From: UBA6244 sp965140775
GTDB lineage: Bacteria > Bacteroidota > Bacteroidia > Bacteroidales > F082
Length of the DNA: 64,000 nt
Reading direction: 5' to 3'
Assembly (NCBI GenBank): GCA_965140775.1
Contig: OZ223471.1
Location: 1,612,001-1,676,000, forward strand
Part shown: positions 1 through 8,771 of the stretch, in pieces
Layout: every line of letters starts with the position of its first letter
Position numbering within the stretch: position 1 is the stretch's first letter
The notes under the pieces: generated by a model
The model's input: the letters and a program-made list of their open reading frames with translations, nothing else
Told to the model about the DNA's origin: nothing
The model's database searches: none
Position numbers and translations under genes: made by a program

Positions 1-1
1 T

Positions 2-1330
2 ACCGATATCGATGGCGATCATTTGATAAACAATACGTTGGTGGGGCATGGCTGGGTGGAAGGTGGTCATTTATTTGGCGGGCAAACCACCATTTATCTG
101 GCTTCGGTATGGGGCAAAGCGTTGGAAACGGCTTCCCAGATGGCCTTGTTGATGAACCGGCATCATTTATCGGAATATTATCTGCAGGAGTCTGTTTTAG
201 TTAAGGGTTTGATAAACAGAGGATTTTGGAACCAAAAGACCCAACACTTTAACCATAGTAAAAATGCTGATGGATCTTACATTGAGGATATTACCATTAT
301 GCCGTCCATTCCTCTTTATTTGAAACAAATTGACAATGGCCAGCAATCGGTGGTTTTACAAAAATTTGCAACCAACAACTTTTCCTCCGATTGGGGTGTG
401 CGTATCACAGGCATGGATAGTCCGGGGTTTAATCCAAAGGGCTATCATTCCGGCAGTGTGTGGCCACTTTATACCGGATGGGTGGCTTTAGCCGAATATA
501 AAAATGACAGACCCTTGCAGGGATATGTCCACACTGTAAATAATCTGAACAACTACAAAGATTGGGGCTACGGTCATGTGGAAGAGGTGCTCAACGGACT
601 CGAATACAAACCATCTGGCGTGTGTGCTCACCAATGTTGGTCAGAAACCATGGGGTTGCAACCCTTGATTGAGGGTATGCTGGGCTATGAGCCGGATGCC
701 ATCAATCATGCAATTTCCTTATCCCCTTCATTTCCAGTAAATTGGGATTCGGTGAAGGTCAACCATTTGAAAATGGGTGATGTGGATATGTCTTTCGAAA
801 TGAAGCGCGATGGGCACACCTGTAAGTTTGTTTTTGTCCAAAATCAGGGTCGCCAGCACCCCATTTTATATTTTTCTCCGATTTTTGAAGCCGGTACTGA
901 AATTACAGCTGTAGAATGTGGGAGCAAGCCGCTGGCATTCGCCATGCAAAATAAGGCAGATCATGTGAAGGCCATCATGAGTTTTCAGATGAAAGATACG
1001 GTCGAGCTAAATATTGCGTATCACAGAGGGCTGGAAGTTATTCCACCTGATGAAGACGTGGCACCAAACGATGTTTCCCATCATATCCGGGTGATCGCGT
1101 CTAAATTACTAGATAATCAGTTCATCATAAATACCGAAGGTCCAGGTGGAACTGTCCGCAAACTATTGATTTCGAAGGGAGACTATTTAATTACCGGTGT
1201 TGAAGGGGCTCAAATCGTGAGTCAATCGGACAGAACCATCGAGTTGGAAGTGAGCTATCCCCAAGCAAACCCGGCCAAAAACAACTACCGTGCGAAAGTA
1301 ATTACCCTAAATGTGGCCAAAGCATTTTAG
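2..1330 (+). CDS. Glycoside hydrolase, six-hairpin type, amylo-alpha-1,6-glucosidase-like (5' part missing)
   Basis: The reading frame is open from the left edge (frame starting at base 2), so the gene begins outside the window; a TTG at 23 is not a convincing start. The visible 442 residues resemble the C-terminal half of six-hairpin (alpha/alpha)6 glycosidases of the glycogen-debranching type: an early GHGWVEGG stretch, then SGSVWPLYTGW and CAHQCWSETMGLQPLIEGM typical of the barrel core, followed by a beta-rich tail of about 200 residues. Likely acts on alpha-glucans or other oligosaccharides. No signal peptide can be judged. Substrate is unknown; GH15-, GH63- or GH133-like assignments are all possible. 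Confidence 0.65.
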   Translation, partial: TDIDGDHLINNTLVGHGWVEGGHLFGGQTTIYLASVWGKALETASQMALLMNRHHLSEYYLQESVLVKGLINRGFWNQKTQHFNHSKNADGSYIEDITIMPSIPLYLKQIDNGQQSVVLQKFATNNFSSDWGVRITGMDSPGFNPKGYHSGSVWPLYTGWVALAEYKNDRPLQGYVHTVNNLNNYKDWGYGHVEEVLNGLEYKPSGVCAHQCWSETMGLQPLIEGMLGYEPDAINHAISLSPSFPVNWDSVKVNHLKMGDVDMSFEMKRDGHTCKFVFVQNQGRQHPILYFSPIFEAGTEITAVECGSKPLAFAMQNKADHVKAIMSFQMKDTVELNIAYHRGLEVIPPDEDVAPNDVSHHIRVIASKLLDNQFIINTEGPGGTVRKLLISKGDYLITGVEGAQIVSQSDRTIELEVSYPQANPAKNNYRAKVITLNVAKAF

Positions 1331-1390
1331 GGCATGTTTTCCGTTTAATTCTAAGTTAGGGTATTGAGGATGGGTTGAAGATGTAACTTT

Positions 1391-2461
1391 CTAAAATCCG
1401 GTTAATAAACCGATGCCGCCAACAAGCAGTCCAACGGCCACATTAATCAATTTTACCACCACAAATCCTTTGCGGGTTTCGGCGAGCAATGGAATGCTTC
1501 CATGACCATCTTGCACAATGGAGCTGGCCAGCAGAATGCTGAATGGCAGATTTCCTGAAGCAAACAGGATAACAAAAACCAAGTGAGGTCCCGACTCGGG
1601 TATGATGCCAACCAGAACGGCTATCAGGAGGACAACGAATAGATTTTGATGAATGAGGCTTTCAATATCCAGGTAATGGTTGAGTAAATGCAGGAAGGCC
1701 AGGGTACCGAAAGTCCATAAAAATATCCTTAGAAAGTGTTTGTTAATCACGTGTTTCCATAGGTGGTCTGACAGAAAATGATCGTTGACAGTTATGGCGA
1801 TAAACAAACAAATCACGATGACCGAGATAAACGTATAATGGATCCATTCGGGGTGTTGGTGCGCATCCATTGCGGGGAGATTGAGCAGCTCATGATGATG
1901 CCCCAGATGCTCAGAGATAAGCACAAATGCCAGCATTCCAATCAAAAAAACCAAAATGAGCCCCCGTAAAAGAGAAAGGTGTTTCAATTGATGAATCATG
2001 TTCGCCCAATTGAACCGGGCATGTTCCATGGCGTCGTGATGAATTTCAAATTGCTTGTCGGGGCAAGATTCCACCAACTTTTTTTTGGCGAAGTACTGTA
2101 CCACAAATCCTGAAATCAAGGCAATGACAAAAATGATGAGATGAAGCCGGAGGGCAGCTTCGGGAATGATGGAAAACATGAAAAAAGCCTCATCGCCTGA
2201 GGTGGCAATCATGGTGGCTACCAGTGCGCCCAGACCTATCACGTTGTGCACGTACAGTGATACCGCAGTATAGGCTCCCAAACATCCGGGGATAATGCCC
2301 AAAAGCGCTCCCATAAGGATTTGTTTCCATGGACTTTGTTTTAGTCCCTTACTCCATAGCCCATGGGTAAAAACGTTCAGGTACTCGATGATCAGCATCA
2401 TGGCCAGAACGAATAGCGTGATGGTAAGTGTTTGTTGCAGAATGGTTAACAGATGATCCAT
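1391..2461 (-). CDS. Putative 10-TM heavy-metal / manganese exporter (ArsP_2 family)
   Basis: A 356-residue polytopic membrane protein with about ten hydrophobic segments. Family-type motifs are visible: GIIPGCLGAYTAVSLYVH near residue 55, ATSGDEAFFMF near 86, and in the second half SGPHLVFVILFASGNLP and QDGHGSIPLLAETRKGF. The repeated placement of GxxPGC/GxxPESGP motifs suggests two inverted halves. A central loop is rich in His (HLGHHHELL, DAHQHPEWIH), suitable for metal binding. The family (PF11449) is annotated as a putative heavy-metal or manganese exporter; substrate is inferred only from that. Stands alone, convergent to the glycosidase, with its own TAnnTTTG promoter about 20 bases upstream. 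Confidence 0.75.
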   Translation of the reverse strand: MDHLLTILQQTLTITLFVLAMMLIIEYLNVFTHGLWSKGLKQSPWKQILMGALLGIIPGCLGAYTAVSLYVHNVIGLGALVATMIATSGDEAFFMFSIIPEAALRLHLIIFVIALISGFVVQYFAKKKLVESCPDKQFEIHHDAMEHARFNWANMIHQLKHLSLLRGLILVFLIGMLAFVLISEHLGHHHELLNLPAMDAHQHPEWIHYTFISVIVICLFIAITVNDHFLSDHLWKHVINKHFLRIFLWTFGTLAFLHLLNHYLDIESLIHQNLFVVLLIAVLVGIIPESGPHLVFVILFASGNLPFSILLASSIVQDGHGSIPLLAETRKGFVVVKLINVAVGLLVGGIGLLTGF

Positions 2462-2480
2462 AGTTGTGGTTAGACTTTTT

Positions 2481-2488
2481 CAAAAATA
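2481..2488 (-). promoter_or_regulatory. Promoter -7 element for the metal exporter
   Basis: On the minus strand this reads TATTTTTG, a match to the Bacteroidota TAnnTTTG -7 consensus. It lies 20 bases upstream of the ATG. I see no clear -33 TTTG. Confidence 0.5.
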
Positions 2489-2510
2489 GAAATTAATGGC
2501 TAACAAAAAC

Positions 2511-2547
2511 AAAAAACCTGCCCCTCAAATTTTGGGAGCAGGTTTTT
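2511..2547 (-). terminator. Rho-independent terminator of gadB
   Basis: Arms AAAAACCTGC (2512-2521) and GCAGGTTTTT (2538-2547), with an inner CCC/GGG pairing. On the minus strand the hairpin is followed by a T run, as expected for transcripts ending after gadB, whose stop lies at 2568. Confidence 0.75.
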
Positions 2548-2567
2548 ATCTATAAGAACCAATCGTA

Positions 2568-3959
2568 TTAATGATGGAACCCTCCGGCTTCGCTGTCGTC
2601 CAGCGAGTTAACCATTGGATGTTTTTGAAAATATTCAATGGAACTTTTGATATCCGCAAGTAATAAGTCACCCAAATCACGACTTACGCCATGTCGTACC
2701 AAAATACGTTGTACAACGGTATCTTCCTTGTGTGCAGGCAGAGAATATGCCGGAACCTGCCACCCTCTTGAACGGAGCCGGTCGGCCATGTCGTAAAGGT
2801 TGAATCCGGGATTTGTTCCCTCCTTCAGCTGCCATAGTACCGCCGGAATTCCGCCTTTTCCGTTGTAAATCACCTCGAAGGGACCTAATTTGGCAATTTC
2901 ACCTCCCAGGTATTCGGCAGTATCGTAGCAAGCTTGCTGAATCCTGCGATATCCTTCCTTACCTAAACGTAAGAAGTTGTAATACTGCACAATGATTTGA
3001 CCGGCAGGACGTGAAAAATTCAGGGCAAAGGTGGGCATTTCGCCACCCAGATAATTCACATTAAAAATCAGGTCTTCGGGCAGGTCTTCCTTTTCACGCC
3101 AGATAACCCAGCCAACACCCAAGGGCGACAAACCAAACTTGTGGCCTGATGCATTGATTGATTTCACGCGTGGCAGACGGAAATCCCACTCCAGTTCGGG
3201 TTGGGTAAAAGGTGCCAGAAAACCGCCGCTCGCACCATCCACATGAATGGGAATATCCAATCCTGTTTCTTTTTGCAATTTGTCGAGGGCATCCGACACG
3301 GCTTTCACGGGTTCATACTGACCTGAAAAAGTCACGCCCAAAGTAGGTACAACGCCAATGGTGTTTTCGTCGCAACGGGCAATTACTTCTTCCGGCGACA
3401 TGATGATGCGGTCTTTGTCCATGGGAATCTCACGAAGTTCCACATCCCAATAACGGGCAAACTTGTGCCAGCAAATTTGAACGGGGCCACAAATCATGTT
3501 CGGTTTGTCGGTGGGTTTACCTGCCTTGCGCATCTTCTCGCGCCAGCGCCACTTCATGGCCATCCCGCCCAACATCGCCGCCTCACTGGAGCCGGTGGTA
3601 GAACATCCAAGGGTGTTGTGTGCTTCGGGCGAACGCCACAAATCGGCCAGCATGTGTACGCAACGGGCTTCTATTTCAGCGGTTTGGGGGTATTCGTCTT
3701 TATCGATCATGTTTTTGTCGATGGACTCATCCATGAGTTTGTGAACCTCGTCGTCCACCCAGGTTGAGCAGAACGTGGCCAGATTTTGCCGAGAGTTTCC
3801 GTCCATCATCAACTCATCGTGAACCACTTGATACACGTGGGTAGGATTTTCTTCCTTTTCAGGAAATTTGTATTTGGGCAACCTCACCGAAAGGTCGGAG
3901 GATGCGTAAATGTCATCGAGCAAATTGTTTCTTACTGTGTTTTTTTCGTGTAGTGACAT
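2568..3959 (-). CDS. gadB: Glutamate decarboxylase
   Basis: PLP-dependent group II decarboxylase converting glutamate to GABA and CO2, consuming a cytoplasmic proton. Its 463 residues are the usual length. The PLP lysine is K274 in SINASGHKFG; HVDGASGGF around D241 contacts the cofactor ring; CSTTGSSEAAMLGG near 119-132 binds its phosphate. The C-terminus ends in GGFHH, like the E. coli C-terminal segment whose His465 blocks the active site at neutral pH, so the pH switch may be retained. The antiporter gene lies 49 bases upstream on the same strand, giving a gadC-gadB order. It is followed by a strong terminator. Confidence 0.96.
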   Translation of the reverse strand: MSLHEKNTVRNNLLDDIYASSDLSVRLPKYKFPEKEENPTHVYQVVHDELMMDGNSRQNLATFCSTWVDDEVHKLMDESIDKNMIDKDEYPQTAEIEARCVHMLADLWRSPEAHNTLGCSTTGSSEAAMLGGMAMKWRWREKMRKAGKPTDKPNMICGPVQICWHKFARYWDVELREIPMDKDRIIMSPEEVIARCDENTIGVVPTLGVTFSGQYEPVKAVSDALDKLQKETGLDIPIHVDGASGGFLAPFTQPELEWDFRLPRVKSINASGHKFGLSPLGVGWVIWREKEDLPEDLIFNVNYLGGEMPTFALNFSRPAGQIIVQYYNFLRLGKEGYRRIQQACYDTAEYLGGEIAKLGPFEVIYNGKGGIPAVLWQLKEGTNPGFNLYDMADRLRSRGWQVPAYSLPAHKEDTVVQRILVRHGVSRDLGDLLLADIKSSIEYFQKHPMVNSLDDSEAGGFHH

Positions 3960-4008
3960 GTTGTATATTTTTTATTAAACGTAAGATATTGTCAAACAGT
4001 TGTATAGA

Positions 4009-5406
4009 TTACTTTACAGGTCGGAAATGGTAAATGATATGTGGAAGTAACATGGTAACCACAAAGGATACCGCCAGAATGGCTTCGTAGGAAAATATTT
4101 GTGTTGATTTTAAATCAGACGGAGGGAAGAAAGAAATGGCAAAAGCCACCAGCGTCATGATAAGCCCCAACAAGGGAATGATAAACTGTCCGAATTTACC
4201 GCCGGGAACCACGTACGAACGCTTCACTTCACCATGCTTGGCTTTTAACACATAATATGCGAAAAACATGAGGATGTACATGCTTAAATAAACAATCACC
4301 GTGAGGGCCATGGCCAGCAAGAACGAGATGTTGCCACCTGTTCCGCCAAAAGTGAGCAGGGCTGCCCAGATGCTTACTACCACGCCTTGCAGCAACACAA
4401 GTCCTACCGATACGCCATTTTTATTCGTCTTTTTAAATCTTTCCGGAAGGATACCATCCATGGCCGTGGCCTGAATCCCTTTGATGGGACCCGATACCCA
4501 TGCCGCTACTTCACCAAAGGCTCCCAAAGCCAACAAAATGGCCGAAACGGGCATCAACCAACCCAGATGAAACAGGTCGAGGTACTTGGAAAACGCTTGC
4601 ATGATACCTTCATTAAGTTGAATGTCTTTGGCAGGAATAACGAATCCCACACTTAAAGCTCCCAGAATATTCAGGGTAATGGCTCCGAAGACCAGAATGA
4701 GAATGGCAATGGGGTAATTGCGTTTGGCGTTGGAAAGCTCGTTTACATGAACTGCGGAGGCTTCAATGCCGAGATAGGAGAGCATGAAGGCCACCAACAC
4801 GACCATGGTGCTGATTTGTGAGAAATCGGGTAAAAAGGTGTCGGCACTGATGTTTACCGAAATGGTATTGCCTTGAGCCCAGTACACGATACCTAAAATG
4901 ATGAGTAAGGCTGCCGGAAAAACAACTCCTGCAGTAAAAGAAATGCTGGTGAGTTTGCTGATGAACTGCGTGCCTTTCAGGTTGAGATAGGTCACCAACC
5001 AAAACAACCCCAACACAATCAGAAGTTTATACAGTTGATTGTCATTGATAATTTGGGCATCGAACAGGTAGGCCAAAGCACCCACAATAAAATAGAGCAT
5101 GGTGACAAAACCGATGGTAATTTGAAACCATTGAAAAAAGATGGCCACAAAGCCCCACCGTTTGCCAAAGGCCACCGATACCCATTTATAAACGCCACCG
5201 GTTTGCCAGCCGTCGCCCGTGGCCATTTCTGCAGAAATGAGTGCAGTCGGAATAAAATAAAAGATGCCGGCAAGCAGAAGATAAAAAACCAGGGAGAATC
5301 CTGATGTCGCAAAGGTGGGATAGCCATACACCGTGGCCACCATCGAACCCGTAAGGGCGATAAAGCCGCCAATGCCCATTTGTTTAACTGTAAGTTTTTG
5401 TGCCAT
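4009..5406 (-). CDS. gadC: Glutamate/GABA antiporter, APC superfamily
   Basis: Inner-membrane transporter of 465 residues with about 12 hydrophobic segments. The N-terminal GIGGFIALTGSMVATVYGYP is the unwound TM1 region typical of APC transporters, and GDGWQTGGVYKWV follows TM2. It is inferred to exchange external glutamate for internal GABA because gadB follows directly on the same strand. E. coli GadC is about 511 residues and has a C-terminal plug that closes the channel at neutral pH. Here the protein ends at FRPVK a few residues after the last membrane segment, so no plug is visible. A related amino-acid exchanger is the alternative. Confidence 0.88.
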   Translation of the reverse strand: MAQKLTVKQMGIGGFIALTGSMVATVYGYPTFATSGFSLVFYLLLAGIFYFIPTALISAEMATGDGWQTGGVYKWVSVAFGKRWGFVAIFFQWFQITIGFVTMLYFIVGALAYLFDAQIINDNQLYKLLIVLGLFWLVTYLNLKGTQFISKLTSISFTAGVVFPAALLIILGIVYWAQGNTISVNISADTFLPDFSQISTMVVLVAFMLSYLGIEASAVHVNELSNAKRNYPIAILILVFGAITLNILGALSVGFVIPAKDIQLNEGIMQAFSKYLDLFHLGWLMPVSAILLALGAFGEVAAWVSGPIKGIQATAMDGILPERFKKTNKNGVSVGLVLLQGVVVSIWAALLTFGGTGGNISFLLAMALTVIVYLSMYILMFFAYYVLKAKHGEVKRSYVVPGGKFGQFIIPLLGLIMTLVAFAISFFPPSDLKSTQIFSYEAILAVSFVVTMLLPHIIYHFRPVK

Positions 5407-5593
5407 ATGAAGTTTTTGTAAAGGTGAATAATCTATCTTTCAATGGGATATCTGCATTTCTCTTTGAAAAAATCGGCTTCCAAAAAAGTCAATTCATAAA
5501 ACTTGATTGGTTTCCCCTGAGTTTTTTAAAAGCCTTGCCTGGTGTTAAGAGTTGAAAATGTGGGCCATGGGCAAACGTGTCAAATTGTGTTTT

Positions 5594-5601
5594 CAAATAT
5601 A
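5594..5601 (-). promoter_or_regulatory. Candidate -7 element for gadC-gadB
   Basis: Minus-strand TATATTTG matches TAnnTTTG. It lies about 190 bases upstream of gadC, which would give a long leader. The 286-base gap to the Rrf2 gene holds nothing else I recognise, and no -33 element is evident, so this is tentative. Confidence 0.3.
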
Positions 5602-5698
5602 TGAATTTTTTGACACGAAAAATCCATTTCAGGCTTAATTTATCTCTGATACTGTTGAAATTATATGTAATTTAGCCACTTAAATACCTAAATTGCAA

Positions 5699-6124
5699 AT
5701 GGCTAAAATTGTCAATATTTCGGAAGCTGTTTCTATCGCATTGCATAGCATGGTTTTAGTGGCAAAAGCGCGTAGTCGTCAGATGAATGCTACCATTATC
5801 GCCGATATCACGGGAAGTTCAAAGTACCATGTTTCAAAGGTACTCCAAAAGTTGGTTAAGGACGGATTTTTATCGTCGCAGCGGGGTCCCCTGGGTGGGT
5901 TTGAGCTAACCCGGACTCCGGAAGAAATCACCTTGCTCCAGGTATTTGAGTCCATCGAAGGTAAAATTGTGATCTCAAGGTGTCCGTTGAACAAAGCTTG
6001 CCCTTTTGGTGATTGTATTTTCGAGGATTTAACCATGCGCATGACCGAGCAATTTCGTGATTATCTGAATGACCATACCCTGGCTCATTACATCGACAAA
6101 AAAGGCAGTCATCGATTGCATTAA
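5699..6124 (+). CDS. Rrf2-family transcriptional regulator with Fe-S cysteine triad
   Basis: 141-residue cytoplasmic regulator with an N-terminal winged helix (roughly 1-80; SSKYHVSKVLQKLVKDGFL is the recognition region, RGPLGGFEL the wing). Three cysteines, C95, C101 and C106, are spaced CX5CX4C as in [Fe-S]-binding Rrf2 proteins such as NsrR and IscR, so sensing of NO, oxygen or iron status is plausible. The ATG at 5699 is preferred over the in-frame TTG at 5693. It is divergent from gadC and convergent with a truncated haemoglobin, suggesting either as targets. Which signal it reads cannot be told from sequence. Confidence 0.85.
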   Translation: MAKIVNISEAVSIALHSMVLVAKARSRQMNATIIADITGSSKYHVSKVLQKLVKDGFLSSQRGPLGGFELTRTPEEITLLQVFESIEGKIVISRCPLNKACPFGDCIFEDLTMRMTEQFRDYLNDHTLAHYIDKKGSHRLH

Positions 6125-6165
6125 ACACCAATTTGTTTCGATACAAGGCAGACGGTTTCTCAGTG

Positions 6166-6528
6166 TTAGCTGATGAGAAAGTCGGCTGTTTTGGTGAAAT
6201 AATCCTCCAGAAACTTTTTATGTTGGTCGTCCATGGCTGATTTTTCCAATGCATTTTTCATGTGTTTCAACCAATGGTTTTTGGTTTCTTCGTTCATGGT
6301 AAAATGAGCATGACGCTTTCGTAAACGCGGATGTCCCCGTTGTTCGCTGTAGGTTTCGGGACCTCCAAGATATTGTACCATAAACAGATGCAGTCTTTCT
6401 TGGGCCACGTCGAATCCATCGCGGTACATGGGTGAAAGGAGTTCGTCGGTGCGTACCCCTTGGTAAAAATCGTGAACCAGTTGTTTGATGTGATGGGCAC
6501 CTATGGTTTCGTAGTGAGATAGTTTCAT
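6166..6528 (-). CDS. Group II truncated (2/2) haemoglobin
   Basis: 120-residue haem protein. The HPRLRKRHAHF motif contains the proximal His (H73), Y22 fits the distal B10 tyrosine, and W86 in NHWLKHM fits the G8 tryptophan that marks groups II and III. Members bind O2 and NO and are linked to NO detoxification or oxygen handling. It is convergent with the Rrf2 gene (41 bases between stops). It lies downstream of yidC on the same strand but behind a terminator, so it probably has its own promoter, which I could not pinpoint. Confidence 0.9.
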   Translation of the reverse strand: MKLSHYETIGAHHIKQLVHDFYQGVRTDELLSPMYRDGFDVAQERLHLFMVQYLGGPETYSEQRGHPRLRKRHAHFTMNEETKNHWLKHMKNALEKSAMDDQHKKFLEDYFTKTADFLIS

Positions 6529-6542
6529 GTACCAGTATGATT

Positions 6543-6587
6543 AAAAAAAAGGATTCCGAACCGTTATCCGGTGTTGAAATCCTTTTT
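6543..6587 (-). terminator. Rho-independent terminator of yidC
   Basis: Outer arms AAAAAGGATT (6546-6555) and AATCCTTTTT (6578-6587), with an inner ACCG/CGGT stem at 6560-6572. The eight A residues at 6543-6550 give the T run on the minus strand. It sits directly after the yidC stop. Confidence 0.75.
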
Positions 6588-6607
6588 CAAATGCGTGTTA
6601 TAAGTCC

Positions 6608-8518
6608 TTATTTCTTAGGGTTGTAACCGCGTTGTTTGGCGGCTTCTTCCAGTCGTTTTTGGAATCCTGATTTTTTCTTTTTTGGTTTCTTCTTGTTGAT
6701 TTCGATCTTGGCTCTCAACTTGTCTTCGTTGATGGCGTAACGGAACACAAACATTTGACCGAAAGTAATGATGTTGGCCAGGAAGTAGTAATAGCTTAAT
6801 CCTGAAGCATATCCGTTGAAAATTCCCAGGAACATAATGGGCATGAGGTACATCATGGTTTTCATGCCGGGCATTTGGGTTTGTGCCGACATCATTTGGT
6901 TGTTCATGTAGGTGTACATGATGGTAGAAACGGTCATCAGCAAGGTAAACAAACTCACGTGGTCGCCATAAAAGGGGATATTAAAGGGCAGTTGGGCAAT
7001 GGAGTCGTAGCTCGACAAGTCGGTGGCCCACAAAAAGTGCTGCTGACGGAGTTCGATGGAAGCCGGAAAAAAGCGGAACATGGCAAACAGAATGGGCATT
7101 TGCAACAGCATGGGCACACAGCCGGCAGCCGGATTCACGCCCGCCTGCTTATAGAGTGCCATGGTAGCTTGCTGCTTTTTCATGGCGTCTTCCTGTTTGG
7201 GGAATTTCTTGGCCAACTCGTCGATTTCGGGTTTCAATACCCGCATTTTGGCCGATGAATAGTAGGTTTTGTAGGCAATGGGAAACAGAACGATTTTTAG
7301 GATGACGGTGAGCACCAGAATCACAATTCCATAGTTCCAACCATAACCGCCTAACCAGTTGAACACAAACATCACGATGTACTCATTTATCCACGCCAGC
7401 AGGAAAAATCCCCATCCAATGGGAATTTGCCGCTCCAAATCAAGGCCATAGGATTTCAGGGTTGAAAACTTGTTGGGGCCAAAATAGAATGACAAAGGTA
7501 TGGAGGTGCTGCCATTGATGTTGATGGGCAATTCAAATTCGGCTTCCATGGATTTGAGGTAGCGGTCGTTTCCGGCGTCTTCTTTCTCGGTAACGGTAAG
7601 TTTTCCGTTTTCAAAAGCATCTTTGGCAATAATTACCGAGGAGAAAAACCGCTGTTTAAAGGAAACCCATTTGAGTTTGGTGCCTATTTGTTCTTCATCG
7701 TCCTTTGTTTCAGACAAGTAATCAACCTCGTCGCCTTTGAATTTATAATAGATGGTGGAACCATTCCAATTGTCTTGCGATAGTTCTTGCTTGCGCAAAT
7801 CGGCGTACCAATTGAGCCCCATATAGCGGTTGTTGGCCGAAACTATGCCTTCCATGCCCACCATGTTGATGGTCATATCAAACATGTAATTGTCTCCCGA
7901 CAAGGTGTAAAGGTATTCAATATAGCTGCTGTTGTTTTTCTCGCCATCGGCCTTGCTGGTATATAGTCTCATGGAAAACGACAAGGTGTTGTCGCCATTC
8001 ACGGTGAGCAATGATTCGGTGGAGGAGGGAGTAAAATAAAGATCGGCTGTGTTCACCAGTCGGTTTTGGGCAAAGAAAGTAAGGGCAAAACGTGAGGTTT
8101 CCGGATCCAAAAGGATGAGTGGAAGTGAGTCGTAGGTTTGATATTTCTTGAGCTCCACGGTTTTTATTTGTCCACCTTTGTTGGAGAGCTCTATTTTAAC
8201 CAGATCGTTCTCAAGTACCGTTAATTTTTCTTCTCCAATGGCGGCACCTGCAAAATCGGCATATTTATCACGTAAGGTGGTGAAGTCGGTTCCCTCATTT
8301 TCTGTTACCTGTGCTGCCGGTTGTTGTGGGGTAGCTTCCTGTTCGAGTTGGGTAAGCCGGGCTTTTTCGGCTTCCTGCCTTTCTTGTTGAACTTGTGCAA
8401 TGGAGTCGGCCACCCGCTGACGCTCGGCAAGTTCGGCACTCGATGGAGTAAACCAGTAGGTGTAGCCAATCATGATGGCTCCAATAAGTATAAACCCGAT
8501 AATGGAGTTTTTATTCAT
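6608..8518 (-). CDS. yidC: Membrane protein insertase YidC
   Basis: Inserts and folds inner-membrane proteins, alone or with SecYEG. From the ATG at 8518 the protein has 636 residues, usual for Gram-negative YidC. It starts MNKNSIIGFILIGAIMIG, the N-terminal membrane anchor. A periplasmic beta-rich domain of about 300 residues follows, then the conserved five-helix core with WGYGIVIL-like (GWNYGIVILVLTVILK), YKQAGVNPAAGCVPMLLQMP and GLSYYYFLANI regions, and a Lys-rich cytoplasmic tail (KKKPKKKK). An upstream in-frame extension to 8590 lacks family character, and a TATCTTTG promoter element lies inside it, so the short start is preferred. Confidence 0.95.
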   Translation of the reverse strand: MNKNSIIGFILIGAIMIGYTYWFTPSSAELAERQRVADSIAQVQQERQEAEKARLTQLEQEATPQQPAAQVTENEGTDFTTLRDKYADFAGAAIGEEKLTVLENDLVKIELSNKGGQIKTVELKKYQTYDSLPLILLDPETSRFALTFFAQNRLVNTADLYFTPSSTESLLTVNGDNTLSFSMRLYTSKADGEKNNSSYIEYLYTLSGDNYMFDMTINMVGMEGIVSANNRYMGLNWYADLRKQELSQDNWNGSTIYYKFKGDEVDYLSETKDDEEQIGTKLKWVSFKQRFFSSVIIAKDAFENGKLTVTEKEDAGNDRYLKSMEAEFELPININGSTSIPLSFYFGPNKFSTLKSYGLDLERQIPIGWGFFLLAWINEYIVMFVFNWLGGYGWNYGIVILVLTVILKIVLFPIAYKTYYSSAKMRVLKPEIDELAKKFPKQEDAMKKQQATMALYKQAGVNPAAGCVPMLLQMPILFAMFRFFPASIELRQQHFLWATDLSSYDSIAQLPFNIPFYGDHVSLFTLLMTVSTIMYTYMNNQMMSAQTQMPGMKTMMYLMPIMFLGIFNGYASGLSYYYFLANIITFGQMFVFRYAINEDKLRAKIEINKKKPKKKKSGFQKRLEEAAKQRGYNPKK

Positions 8519-8543
8519 CATTCTGTTGTTTGAATTAGAGGGG

Positions 8544-8551
8544 CAAAGATA
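8544..8551 (-). promoter_or_regulatory. Promoter -7 element for yidC
   Basis: Minus-strand TATCTTTG fits TAnnTTTG, 26 bases upstream of the preferred yidC start. No clear -33 element. Confidence 0.45.
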
Positions 8552-8693
8552 TTCAGAATTATTTAAAGGAGAGACTAAAAACGACTTCAATTAAACTGTC
8601 TTAAAATCAAGACGGTATATCATTTGATTCCATTTTATTTGAAAAGAAACGGATGTAGTTAGAAAAAATATTCAAAATAAATCGGTGTTTTTC

Positions 8694-8725
8694 TTGACAA
8701 AGGAAATCAAAATAGTTTACATTTG
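8694..8725 (+). promoter_or_regulatory. Promoter for the SPFH operon
   Basis: -33 TTG at 8694-8696 (in TTCTTGAC), a 21-base gap and -7 TACATTTG at 8718-8725. The 8772 ATG follows 46 bases after the -7. Confidence 0.5.
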
Positions 8726-8771
8726 TGATATCAAAATAATATCATTATAAATTTCACTTAAATGAAAAATC

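Noticed and set aside
6147..6192. Terminator between the Rrf2 and haemoglobin genes
   Set aside because: A TCTCA/TGAGA inverted repeat is present, but it runs into the haemoglobin coding end and has no T run on either strand.
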